Notes under the pieces: model-generated
What the model saw: the letters and a program-made list of their open reading frames with translations, nothing else
Database searches by the model: none
Told to the model about the DNA's origin: nothing
Translations under genes and position numbers: made by a program
In this document: piece after piece, positions 1 to 8,870 of the stretch
How the letters are laid out: every line of letters begins with the position of its first letter
Position numbering within the stretch: the first letter of the stretch is position 1
Assembly (NCBI GenBank): GCA_039810885.1
Contig: JBDHXV010000003.1
Location: 38,847-102,846, forward strand
Origin: BJGO01 sp039810885
Lineage (GTDB): Bacteria > Bacteroidota > Bacteroidia > Chitinophagales > UBA10324
Length of the DNA stretch: 64,000 bases
Direction: 5' to 3'

Positions 1-1
1 G

Positions 2-1267
2 CCCGTGATTGATTCTGCTATTGTTGACGGGCAAAGCCATTTTAAATTTATAGTCAAAAATGCCGAGCCTTTGGTATGTGCCCTACGATTTCAAGACAAA
101 GTGCTGCGTATGTTCTTATCACCCGGAGATAGCATTATCCTTTCGCTGGACTATAACGTATGGCCAAAATCAATAGTGTTTTCAGGAAAAGGTGGAAAGG
201 AAAATACGTTCTATATGCGGTACCGCCTGAACCACACGGCTCCACTAACTCAAAATATGCTTTACGGAGGTTATCCTCAAGGAATAGTATATGTAGCAGA
301 TACGTGTTATAGTAACGTTGCAAACGAATATCAAAAGGCATTTACTCAAGGAGAGGTGATCCCATACTTTGAGGCATATATGAGTCAATTGGCAATGTAT
401 CAGTCGGCAGTAAAAAAACTCATGTTTCCGATTTATCAAAAGTATGTGAAGCGCGAAGATAGTTTGCAAGCACGCATTGACACCTCTTATTTTTCTTTTT
501 TAAAGAAGCTGCCCCTTGACGTTATGCCGTTGTATCAATCGGATGTGTATGCACAATTTTTATACTGGTATTATAAGAATCGGGCATATGAGGCATTGGG
601 TCAACCTCGTGTATTTGAAGATGACGAAGCCATATTAGCCAATCAATTTGATATAGCACTTCACGAGTTAAATGGAATGCCACTTCAAATTCATAGCGCT
701 ACGGTTGTGAGTAAGATGTTATCGAAAAATTATATAACGAATGCAGGTAAGATGATTGAGTACATGAAACAGCAAGGATTCTCTCCCGAAATTGTAATCC
801 CGTTGGATAAACAATATCAACGTTGGGCACATTTGGCAGCGGGTGCTATGGCACGCGATTTTAGCGCTGCAGACACCACGGGGAAAATGATTTCACTGAG
901 CTCGCTCAAAGGAAAAATCGTGTATATCGATTTTTGGGCATCATGGTGTGGTCCTTGTCGCAAGGAGATGCCTTATTCCCGTGTACTTATTGACTCGTTT
1001 AAAAATCAGCCGGTTACTTTTTTATTTGTATCTATCGACACCGATAAAGAGAATTGGAAACGAGCTATGAAGCAAGAAAAGTTGAACGGCATACATATTA
1101 ATGACCCCAGAGGATGGCAGAGCTCTATTCTTAGAGATTACAACTTTTTCAGCATTCCTCACTATATTTTGATTGACAAGGACGGTCGCATGATTACGGC
1201 AGATGCCCCAAGACCGAGCAGCGGAGCCTATATGTTGATTAAGGAATTGCTAAGTAAGAAAGAATAG
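2..1267 (+). CDS. TlpA/ResA-like thioredoxin-fold protein, 5' end cut by window
   Basis: The reading frame is open to the window edge, so the true start lies upstream. The GTG at position 5 is only the first possible start inside the window. The first ~100 visible residues look like the beta-rich N-terminal domain common in Bacteroidota TlpA proteins. A long helical middle follows, and a C-terminal thioredoxin-like domain starts near residue 285. The redox motif WCGPC is at about residues 314-318, in the context FWASWCGPCRKEMP. Such proteins are normally exported and reduce or exchange disulfides in the periplasm. The physiological partner cannot be read from the sequence. The next gene starts 75 bp downstream on the same strand. 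Confidence 0.85.
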   Translation, partial: PVIDSAIVDGQSHFKFIVKNAEPLVCALRFQDKVLRMFLSPGDSIILSLDYNVWPKSIVFSGKGGKENTFYMRYRLNHTAPLTQNMLYGGYPQGIVYVADTCYSNVANEYQKAFTQGEVIPYFEAYMSQLAMYQSAVKKLMFPIYQKYVKREDSLQARIDTSYFSFLKKLPLDVMPLYQSDVYAQFLYWYYKNRAYEALGQPRVFEDDEAILANQFDIALHELNGMPLQIHSATVVSKMLSKNYITNAGKMIEYMKQQGFSPEIVIPLDKQYQRWAHLAAGAMARDFSAADTTGKMISLSSLKGKIVYIDFWASWCGPCRKEMPYSRVLIDSFKNQPVTFLFVSIDTDKENWKRAMKQEKLNGIHINDPRGWQSSILRDYNFFSIPHYILIDKDGRMITADAPRPSSGAYMLIKELLSKKE

Positions 1268-1306
1268 AGCAAGCCTATTTTTTCTTATTACTTGAGCATT
1301 TAATTT

Positions 1307-1335
1307 TTGCAATAAAGCAGCATTAATGTAATTTG
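1307..1335 (+). promoter_or_regulatory. Candidate promoter of the GH3 gene
   Basis: TTG at 1307-1309 is followed after 19 bp by TAATTTG at 1329-1335. This is one base shorter than the Bacteroidota -7 consensus TAnnTTTG. The element ends 7 nt before the ATG at 1343. It is a pattern match only. Confidence 0.35.
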
Positions 1336-1342
1336 CTGCAAG

Positions 1343-2869
1343 ATGTATTACTATATAGGACCCATCATTACTTGGTTTTTAAAACAACGTGCAGGACAAA
1401 TCCAAAGCATGATGGAAAACCCCATGGATACACAATGGGCCGTATTTCGATATTTACTACAACAAGCAGCACACACAGAGTGGGGAAAGTATTATGACTA
1501 TAACAGCATTGAGTCGTATGAAGATTTTAAGAATCGGGTACCGGTTTTTGAATACGAAACATTAAAACCATGGATAGATCGTAATATGCGGGGGGAACAA
1601 AATTTACTATGGCCATCGGCTATTAAATGGTTCTCCAAATCGAGTGGCACGACATCGGATGTCAGTAAATTTATTCCGATGAGCGCCGAATCTATTCAAG
1701 ATACACACTACAAAGCTTCTATTGACTTACTTTCTTGGTATTGCACCCAGTTTGAGTCAACAACTATTTTTGAAGGAAAAGGATTAATTCTTGGAGGCTC
1801 ACATCAGGTCAATAAGTTCAATGAGCATTCTTCTTATGGTGATTTATCTGCAGTGTTGATACAGAACATGCCCTTCTTAGCACAGATATATCGTACCCCC
1901 GATTTATCTATTGCTCTCTTGGACGACTGGGAAGTGAAAATTGAACAATTGGCGCATAGCACAATGAAAGAGAGGGTAACCAATATCAGCGGAGTTCCTA
2001 CTTGGACCCTAATGTTAATTAAGCGCTTGTATGAAATTAGCGGCAAGCAAAGACTTAAAGAAATTTGGCCTTCGTTGGAATTGTATATTCATGGTGGAGT
2101 CAGTTTCACGCCTTATCGCCAACAGTTTGATAACTTATTTCAAGATCAGGGAATACGTTACTTGGAAACCTATAATGCATCAGAAGGATTCTTTGCCTTT
2201 CAGGCAGATTGGGATACTCCGGGCATGTTATTGCACTTAAACGCAGGTATCTTTTATGAATTTATTCCACAATGCGAGTGGGGTAAGGAGTATCCTAATA
2301 CAGTGCAGCTAAGTGATGTTGTGGTAGATGAAAATTACGCTTTAGTAATTAGCACGAATGGCGGGCTATGGCGTTATAAAGTCGGTGATACCATTCGTTT
2401 TACTTCCATTAAGCCTTTTAAGATAGAAGTGAGTGGGCGTGTGAAACAATTTATTAATGCCTTTGGTGAAGAAGTAATTGTGGACAATACAGATAAGGCC
2501 ATTGCAGAAACATGTAAGCTAACCGGGGCACGAGTTCTTGACTACACAGTAGCCCCTGTTTATCTTACTCTTAATGAACAGGGATGTCACGAGTGGCTCA
2601 TTGAATTTGAGCGAGAGCCAACGAATATGGAGTCTTTTAGATATATTCTAGACGAGCAATTACGCAAGATTAATTCCGATTACGATGCAAAACGCTCTAA
2701 GGACATTGCCCTAAGTTTACCCATTATCCTTGCAGTCCCCAATCAAACATTTTACAACTGGCTCAAATCAAAAGGAAAACTCGGCGGGCAACACAAGGTG
2801 CCCCGATTGAGCAATGACCGTAATTATATTGAAGACATTAAACGGTACGCGTTTAGTGAAGTGAGTTAA
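1343..2869 (+). CDS. GH3 auxin-responsive promoter family protein (acyl-adenylate ligase fold)
   Basis: The 508-residue protein has the bacterial GH3 layout. A serine/threonine-rich phosphate-loop motif, WFSKSSGTTSDVSKFIP, lies near residues 103-119. ATP/acyl-adenylate contact segments such as LETYNASEGFFAFQ lie in the middle, and GLWRYKVGDTIRF precedes the C-terminal lobe. Plant GH3 enzymes join amino acids to acyl acids through adenylates. The substrate of Bacteroidota members is unknown to me. The length is normal and the frame intact. Its TAA stop directly abuts the stop of the convergent gene downstream with no base between, so no separate terminator exists here. Confidence 0.85.
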   Translation: MYYYIGPIITWFLKQRAGQIQSMMENPMDTQWAVFRYLLQQAAHTEWGKYYDYNSIESYEDFKNRVPVFEYETLKPWIDRNMRGEQNLLWPSAIKWFSKSSGTTSDVSKFIPMSAESIQDTHYKASIDLLSWYCTQFESTTIFEGKGLILGGSHQVNKFNEHSSYGDLSAVLIQNMPFLAQIYRTPDLSIALLDDWEVKIEQLAHSTMKERVTNISGVPTWTLMLIKRLYEISGKQRLKEIWPSLELYIHGGVSFTPYRQQFDNLFQDQGIRYLETYNASEGFFAFQADWDTPGMLLHLNAGIFYEFIPQCEWGKEYPNTVQLSDVVVDENYALVISTNGGLWRYKVGDTIRFTSIKPFKIEVSGRVKQFINAFGEEVIVDNTDKAIAETCKLTGARVLDYTVAPVYLTLNEQGCHEWLIEFEREPTNMESFRYILDEQLRKINSDYDAKRSKDIALSLPIILAVPNQTFYNWLKSKGKLGGQHKVPRLSNDRNYIEDIKRYAFSEVS

Positions 2870-5308
2870 TTACTTTTTGAGTAATTCAACTTCTTTCTTC
2901 AACGCTTCAATTTGTTGTTGCTGTTCTTGAATAGCACTAATCAATACCGGAATAAGACCCATATAATTCACCGATTTATATTCAATCATAACATTATCGG
3001 GCTGTGATTCGCCATCCGGCTTTTGCATAGACACAAACTCTGCATTTTGAATCAACTCAGGTAAAACGGTTTCTATGTCTTGTGCAATTAACCCTAATTG
3101 TGTTCCTTCGGGCAATTTCATATAACGGTACAATCCATCGTGTTTGTATTCGTATGTGCTCGGCTTCAATAGCATCAATGCATTCAGCCCGCTTTGATAA
3201 GGGCGAACGTTTGTTTTTAACTTGATATCTGAGGTGCTTGTCAAGGTGCCGGTATAGGTAACATTGCCATTAAAATATCCTGCATAATCATTACTCCCTG
3301 CGCCTTGTTGCCCATAGATGCCATAATCCGCTCCGGTGCTCCCGCTGCCATAGCCATAAACACCGGTAAAAGAGTTATTTCCTGTACCTGCTGCATTGCC
3401 ATAAATGCCGTAACCACCTGCGCCAAAAGCACTACCTCTTATCCCTTCGCCATTGTTACCCGAGTTTGCGCCATAGATGGATGCAGATGAAGAAATAATT
3501 CCTGTTTTTTGAATGCTGATACCATAGCCAATGCCGGGCTTTGTGGCATTGATTAATTCACCACTGCCATTATTTGTGATATTAAGCACAGGGGCACTAT
3601 TGGAGGAATTAGTGTTTTCTATTTTAAGAATACTGTTTGTGTAGAGAGCGCCACTACTGATTTGTAATCGTGCTGTAGGTGCAGTACTCATCATTCCTAT
3701 TTGACCATCACCCGTTATCGTCATAATTTCGGTACTGTTGTACCACAAATTAAATTTTGCACTGCTCACATTGGAGTTAGTAGCCCCATTCAATGCCCAA
3801 TAATTGGTGCCGGTGCCATTTTGAAAATGTAATCGTGCAGGATTGCCGGCTATGGATTCATTTAAAATCAAATGAGGCACAGTGGGGCCTGTGCTTGTAT
3901 AAATCATCTGTACACGCCCTTCAAACTTTCCGGCTAATCCGTTTCCACTCACTATGGCACGAATGCCATTTCCCATGATATCGCCATCAAAAGTTCCTGC
4001 ATAGTTGCTGCTGGTCACTTTAGCAAACAGAGCTCCTTCGGAACTTGTCCCTCCGTGGAATTTGCCGGCATATCCGGTACCGGTAGTGAACACATCCATA
4101 GTATTTCCATTACCGTTATTTGTGGCGTAAATATTTGGAGTGCCCGAGTTTATATTATTTTTTACCAGATATAAGTTTTCTCCATTTCCTGTCTTCATAC
4201 TGTAGAAATTATATCCCTCGCCATTATTTTCTACATTCAGAACATTAGAAGAATTAGCCGCATTAGCATTTTTAAATAAAGCAATAAGACCAGTAGAAGT
4301 ATTACGCTCTGTGTGAAATAAAGCCTGTGGCGAAGTAATTCCTATACCTACATTGCCACCATTGAGGTTATAAATGTGATTTCCATTTTGAGACCAAAGG
4401 CTGTTACCTCCAACCGTATTATCTGTTCCGGGAACCCATTTGGTGCCATCATATTTTAATACTTGCCCCATTGTTGGCGTATCAATAATGGTAACGTCAT
4501 TCAAATCATTTAAAACGGTTGCTCCACCTCCACCACTGGGCAAGGTAACGGTGCCTCCGCCTTGCGAGAGGCTTAACACGCTACCATTGAGCGTTAAAGT
4601 TTGTAACTCATTGGTATTACTTAAATCGCCGGTATTGCTTATGATATTACCGTTAATGTTGATTCCGTTGCCAGCGGTGAAAGAGCCGGAGCCTCCGGTT
4701 AGATCATTTGCAGGAGCCCAAGTCGTACCATTCCATTTTAATACTTGTCCGTTAGACGCATTTTGTTGTGCGAGGCTAAGAGGCGAGGAGCCTGTACCAT
4801 TACCTGACAAGGTCATATTGGTAATTACAGATTGCGTACCCCAGTTATCGCCACTACCGCTGCTGCCACCATTTAATGATGTGCCGGAATACATTGCATA
4901 AGGGACACTCAGTAATTGTGTTGACCCCATAGGTGCATAATTATTTCCACCGGTAGGGTCCATTTCAATTTTCAACCAGATATTTCCGGCTCCCCAAGGA
5001 ACGGCTGCCATACTTCCTAATTCAACGTTGCCGCCACCAACTTGCAAAGAGAATACACCATAAGGATTGCTGATTACGGTGTGCGTTTCCATATAAGCTG
5101 CATTTCCGCTAGGCCCTCCGTCAATCAAGGCCACGCGTATGCCAATAGTTTGATTAACTAAAGGTGTTCCTGCATTATTTCGTGCAACCGCTTGGTAGTT
5201 GAACTTCATTGGGATTTGACAGTAAACAGAATAAATCATAAGACTCATACTTGCAGAGGTAAGTAGGAGTTGTTTACAGGCTCTCAAGAAAGTAAGGTAA
5301 GTCAACAT
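2870..5308 (-). CDS. Tail-fibre-like surface protein with C-terminal S74 intramolecular chaperone domain
   Basis: The 812-residue protein starts with a hydrophobic export signal (about residues 12-30, ending near YCQIP). The next ~120 residues resemble the N-terminal module found before collagen/fibre repeats in Bacteroidota. The long middle is low-complexity and Gly/Asn/Thr-rich, with repeated NNG, YAGTF and NELQTLTLNGS-type blocks typical of trimeric beta fibres. The last ~110 residues, beginning SDIKLKTNVRPYQSGLNAL, match the peptidase S74/endosialidase chaperone, which trimerises fibres and then cleaves itself off. A coiled coil (EQQQQIEALKKEVELLKK) ends the protein. It is 18 bp downstream of a T9SS-cargo gene, probably in one operon. 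Role in adhesion is inferred. Confidence 0.8.
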   Translation of the reverse strand: MLTYLTFLRACKQLLLTSASMSLMIYSVYCQIPMKFNYQAVARNNAGTPLVNQTIGIRVALIDGGPSGNAAYMETHTVISNPYGVFSLQVGGGNVELGSMAAVPWGAGNIWLKIEMDPTGGNNYAPMGSTQLLSVPYAMYSGTSLNGGSSGSGDNWGTQSVITNMTLSGNGTGSSPLSLAQQNASNGQVLKWNGTTWAPANDLTGGSGSFTAGNGININGNIISNTGDLSNTNELQTLTLNGSVLSLSQGGGTVTLPSGGGGATVLNDLNDVTIIDTPTMGQVLKYDGTKWVPGTDNTVGGNSLWSQNGNHIYNLNGGNVGIGITSPQALFHTERNTSTGLIALFKNANAANSSNVLNVENNGEGYNFYSMKTGNGENLYLVKNNINSGTPNIYATNNGNGNTMDVFTTGTGYAGKFHGGTSSEGALFAKVTSSNYAGTFDGDIMGNGIRAIVSGNGLAGKFEGRVQMIYTSTGPTVPHLILNESIAGNPARLHFQNGTGTNYWALNGATNSNVSSAKFNLWYNSTEIMTITGDGQIGMMSTAPTARLQISSGALYTNSILKIENTNSSNSAPVLNITNNGSGELINATKPGIGYGISIQKTGIISSSASIYGANSGNNGEGIRGSAFGAGGYGIYGNAAGTGNNSFTGVYGYGSGSTGADYGIYGQQGAGSNDYAGYFNGNVTYTGTLTSTSDIKLKTNVRPYQSGLNALMLLKPSTYEYKHDGLYRYMKLPEGTQLGLIAQDIETVLPELIQNAEFVSMQKPDGESQPDNVMIEYKSVNYMGLIPVLISAIQEQQQQIEALKKEVELLKK

Positions 5309-5326
5309 TGTGTTTTGTTTAAGGTT

Positions 5327-5812
5327 TTAGTGTTTCACTATCGTATAGTGATATTGTTGTCGATTATCGAAATCATGGATTTGTAAGATGTATGAGCCTT
5401 GAACGAGATTTGAAATATCAAGACTTAAGGTTTGATTCTGAATTTTTTTCTCTGAAATCATCAGAACATGCCCCATCATATCGAACAGGGTAGTTTGGAT
5501 TTCGGAAGAGAATTTTTCAAATGCAATAAATAACTCCGCACTTGTTGGATTGGGAAAAACATGAATTCCACTTAGAATTGATAGGTTATCCATGGCGTTT
5601 ATAAGGAGTGTGTTTTGTTGAAAGCCTTCACTTAATACTTGTAGTCCTGTGCTATAAGTTTGAATGGCAGGCTCGCCCAGCGTAAACTGTAAAGAATAGC
5701 CGGGCATCACCTTATAATCACCGGCACTGGAAGTTACTGAGGAACTGAATGACTGTGCCTGTAATTGTAGAGTGTTGAGAATCAATAAAAAGCTTATAGC
5801 CCGAAAGCGCAT
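5327..5812 (-). CDS. Small secreted protein with type 9 secretion sorting tail
   Basis: The 161-residue protein has a clear Sec signal peptide (MRFRAISFLLILNTLQLQAQ) and a short mature region with SAGDYKVMPGYSLQFTLGEP. The C-terminal ~75 residues look like a type A T9SS sorting domain: HVFPNPTSAELFIAF, then LFDMMGHVL, then LVQGSYILQIHD. The body between is only about 60 residues, so the protein is mostly signal plus sorting tail. It resembles the small conserved proteins encoded just upstream of S74 fibres in Bacteroidota. Export through the T9SS to the cell surface is inferred. The start ATG follows a 201-bp divergent intergenic region. Confidence 0.75.
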   Translation of the reverse strand: MRFRAISFLLILNTLQLQAQSFSSSVTSSAGDYKVMPGYSLQFTLGEPAIQTYSTGLQVLSEGFQQNTLLINAMDNLSILSGIHVFPNPTSAELFIAFEKFSSEIQTTLFDMMGHVLMISEKKIQNQTLSLDISNLVQGSYILQIHDFDNRQQYHYTIVKH

Positions 5813-6013
5813 TTTGGTGTTATTTCAGACCTTGTTACTTCAACAAATTAAAATGGTTACATTCCACAGTTTGCATTACTTCTTACATTTTAATAAGTTC
5901 TATGGTGTCTCCTTTAGGGATGCTTGAAATATTCTTATAAGAAAAATAACCGCCAAGGCATGTGTATTAATCTTATTTTTAGTGTCTTTTTAAAAATGTG
6001 TTAAGAAGTACGT

Positions 6014-6544
6014 ATGCAGTTTACCGATGTTTTAGAAATTTTGAAATACACCCTACCCGGGTTAGTCGTTTTTATAGCCGTGTATTATACGCTTAATTCC
6101 TATTTGGCATCTGAGAATAAAAGAAAGAATATGGAAATACGTTCCATACATTTTCGAGAATCTCTTCCAATACGTTTACAAGCTTATGAACGAATGACCC
6201 TGTTTCTTGAACGAATAACTCCAGTGAATTTAATCTCTAGGGTAAACAAGCAAGATATGACAGCACATGAACTGCATATTGCTCTGTTGCAAAATATAAA
6301 AATGGAATACGACCATAACCTGACACAACAACTTTATATATCATTAGACACGTGGCAAATGATCTTTCAGGTTAAAGAAGAAATCATCAGTATCATTAAT
6401 CGTGTGGCGATAGAAGTCTCGCCGGAAGCCCCTTCAAAAGAACTAAGCAGAAAGATTATTGAATATTTTATAAATAACGAGCAGATTCTTCCGACACAAA
6501 AAGCATTGAATACACTCAAACAAGAAGTATCTAAAATATTTTAA
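6014..6544 (+). CDS. Conserved hypothetical protein with one N-terminal membrane segment
   Basis: The 176-residue protein has one transmembrane helix at about residues 11-32 (LKYTLPGLVVFIAVYYTLNSYL). A cytosolic, mostly helical charged domain follows. I recognise it only as a Bacteroidota-conserved domain of unknown function (possibly the DUF7935 family). It ends 12 bp before the mutase gene and is probably cotranscribed with it, but nothing in the protein suggests a role in B12 chemistry. Confidence 0.7.
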   Translation: MQFTDVLEILKYTLPGLVVFIAVYYTLNSYLASENKRKNMEIRSIHFRESLPIRLQAYERMTLFLERITPVNLISRVNKQDMTAHELHIALLQNIKMEYDHNLTQQLYISLDTWQMIFQVKEEIISIINRVAIEVSPEAPSKELSRKIIEYFINNEQILPTQKALNTLKQEVSKIF

Positions 6545-6556
6545 GCCTTTCTTATA

Positions 6557-8119
6557 ATGGTTCAGGAACAAAAACGAAAATATCAAACCGATTCGGGAAT
6601 AGAAATTGAAGAACTGTATTGCATCCCCATCCCTTTATCGGAAAAACCGGGAATCTATCCTTTTACACGCGGAGTGCATCCGACTATGTATAGGGATAAG
6701 TTATGGACAATGAGACAGTATGCAGGGTTTTCTACATCGGAAGAATCTAACAAACGCTATCATTATTTGTTACAACAAGGCACAATGGGCTTGTCGGTAG
6801 CTTTTGATTTACCTACCCAAATTGGATACGACAGTGACCATGCTATGGCAGAAGGCGAAGTAGGTAAAGTAGGTGTTGCCATTGACTCACTCGAAGATAT
6901 GGAAGTGCTATTTGATAATATTCCCTTAGAGCAAATCAGCACTTCCATGACAATAAATGCTACCGCGTTTATTCTGTTGTCATTTTACATAGCTCTTGCA
7001 AAAAAGCGAGGGAATGATTTAATGAAGTTAAGTGGAACCATACAAAATGATATCCTGAAAGAATATGCCGCACGAGGTACTTATATTTACCCACCCGCTC
7101 CGTCCATGCGTTTAATAACGGATATCTTTGACTATTGCAGCAAAGAAGTGCCTAATTGGAACACTATTTCAGTATCGGGTTATCATATTCGCGAGGCCGG
7201 CGCAGATGCTGTTCAGGAATTGGCATTCACGCTATCTAACGGTAAGACCTATTTAAAAGCGGCAATAGACAAGGGACTTAACATAAATGTATTTGCTAAA
7301 CGCATTTCCTTCTTCTTCAATGCACATAATAATTTATTTGAGGAAGTCGCCAAATTCAGGGCTGCACGAAACATGTGGGCCAAGATTACTAAAGCGTTGG
7401 GTGCAACCGATCCTAGAGCACAGATGTTGCGCTTTCACACACAAACCGGAGGCTCCACTCTTACGGCACAACAACCGATGAATAATATTTCGCGGGTAAC
7501 CTTACAGGCTTTAAGCGCCGTACTGGGGGGCACACAATCCCTGCACACTAATGGCTTTGACGAGGCCTTGTCCTTGCCTACGGAAGACGCAGCAGCCATC
7601 GCCCTGCGCACACAGCAAATTATTGCCTATGAAAGTGGAGTTACGCAGACTGTAGATCCCTTAGGAGGATCGTATTATATTGAGTCGCTTACGCAGAAAA
7701 TAGAAGAAGCGGCTGCGAAGTATATTGAAACTATAGATGCTATGGGGGGATCTGTACCTGCAATTGAATCAGGATACATGCAACAACAGATAGCGCATAG
7801 TGCTTACAAATATCAAATGGCTATTGAGTCCGGAGAAAAAATAATTGTAGGAGTAAATAAGTTTTTAAAGAAAGAAGATCCGGTTAAAAATATCTTTAAA
7901 GTGGATGACAGTATTCGCACGTTGCAGTCGAACAAGTTGAATGCGCTTCGTTTAAAGCGCAACAACAAACAAGTTGCAAGTTGTTTGGAGGCTATCAGTC
8001 GTGCGGCTAATACAGATGCGAACTTAATGCCGTTCGTTATTGAAGCAGCATCAGCCTATTGTACCTTGGGCGAAATTGCCGACACGTTACGGAATATTTT
8101 TGGTGAATACAAGGGATAA
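6557..8119 (+). CDS. Methylmalonyl-CoA mutase family protein, catalytic subunit without the B12 domain
   Basis: The 520-residue protein covers only the substrate-binding TIM-barrel half of the mutase. Family motifs are RQYAGFST (about residue 53), GLSVAFDLPTQIGYDSD (about 78), FHTQTGGSTLTAQQP (about 294) and GGTQSLHTNGFDEALSLP (about 323). The Tyr in RQYAGFS and the Arg in MLRFHTQT sit where methylmalonyl-CoA mutases contact the substrate carboxylate, which favours methylmalonyl-CoA over isobutyryl-CoA; this is inference. The cobalamin-binding domain (DxHxxG) is absent, so a separate small subunit is needed, and none is encoded in this window. It lies in a run of same-strand genes with spacings of 12 bp before and 4 bp after. 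Confidence 0.88.
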   Translation: MVQEQKRKYQTDSGIEIEELYCIPIPLSEKPGIYPFTRGVHPTMYRDKLWTMRQYAGFSTSEESNKRYHYLLQQGTMGLSVAFDLPTQIGYDSDHAMAEGEVGKVGVAIDSLEDMEVLFDNIPLEQISTSMTINATAFILLSFYIALAKKRGNDLMKLSGTIQNDILKEYAARGTYIYPPAPSMRLITDIFDYCSKEVPNWNTISVSGYHIREAGADAVQELAFTLSNGKTYLKAAIDKGLNINVFAKRISFFFNAHNNLFEEVAKFRAARNMWAKITKALGATDPRAQMLRFHTQTGGSTLTAQQPMNNISRVTLQALSAVLGGTQSLHTNGFDEALSLPTEDAAAIALRTQQIIAYESGVTQTVDPLGGSYYIESLTQKIEEAAAKYIETIDAMGGSVPAIESGYMQQQIAHSAYKYQMAIESGEKIIVGVNKFLKKEDPVKNIFKVDDSIRTLQSNKLNALRLKRNNKQVASCLEAISRAANTDANLMPFVIEAASAYCTLGEIADTLRNIFGEYKG

Positions 8120-8123
8120 TACA

Positions 8124-8870
8124 ATGAAGGCATACATTCGATTAGTTGGAATTTCTATGTTGTTGCTCTTAGGAGCTTGCACAACACATTATCATTTAAC
8201 CGGGACGAATTACTACGGCTATCAGATCTATAAAGGGTTACATAACAGCGAATCAGCAGAAAAATTAATTACACCCTATCGTGACAGCTTAACCAATAAA
8301 ATGAATACGGTTATTGGCACTTCGGATACAATTTTAATAAAAGAACAACCTGAAGGCACTTTGGGAAATTTTTGTGCCGATGCATTTCGTGAAATTGCCG
8401 CATCGGTTGCTGCAAAATCTATTGATGTGTGTATAATGAATGCAGGCGGGTTACGAGTTCCATCTTTACCTAAAGGAAATATAACGGTTGGGAATATCTA
8501 TGAGCTCTTGCCATTCGATAATCAGTTGGTCGTTATGGAAATAAGCGGCATAGATTTGATGACTATTTGTAATAAGATTGCAAAAAGAGGTGGGTGGCCG
8601 GTTTCAGGTTTGCGAATGAAAATACATAACGGACAGGCAATAGACGTTACCATCAATGGACAGTTGTTAAATCCTAATTCCAATTATGTAATCGCTACTA
8701 ATGATTATATCGCCAATGGAGGAGACGATATGGATATGTTGAAGAATTATCAGCAACAGACTTTTAATATATTATTGCGAGAGGCATTAGTGGAATATAT
8801 CCGCTCGCTAAACAGCATGCAAAAATCTATTTACGCAAAAAAAGATCAACGCATTATTAATGAACCGTAG
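8124..8870 (+). CDS. 5'-nucleotidase C-terminal domain lipoprotein
   Basis: I chose the ATG at 8124 over an upstream in-frame start at 8040 because it directly precedes a lipoprotein signal peptide, MKAYIRLVGISMLLLLGAC, with lipobox LGAC. The 248-residue protein then holds the UshA-type 5'-nucleotidase C-terminal (substrate-specificity) domain: GNFCADAFRE, MNAGGLRVPSLPKGNITVGNIYELLPFDNQLV, and YVIATNDYIANGGDDM. The metal-binding catalytic domain is missing and is encoded by the next gene, which overlaps by 11 bp. The two products probably assemble into one periplasmic nucleotidase. The preceding stop codon is 4 bp upstream. Confidence 0.85.
   Translation: MKAYIRLVGISMLLLLGACTTHYHLTGTNYYGYQIYKGLHNSESAEKLITPYRDSLTNKMNTVIGTSDTILIKEQPEGTLGNFCADAFREIAASVAAKSIDVCIMNAGGLRVPSLPKGNITVGNIYELLPFDNQLVVMEISGIDLMTICNKIAKRGGWPVSGLRMKIHNGQAIDVTINGQLLNPNSNYVIATNDYIANGGDDMDMLKNYQQQTFNILLREALVEYIRSLNSMQKSIYAKKDQRIINEP

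Noticed and set aside
4440..4901. A 153-codon plus-strand open frame
   Set aside because: It is the antisense shadow of the Gly/Pro-rich part of the S74 fibre gene.
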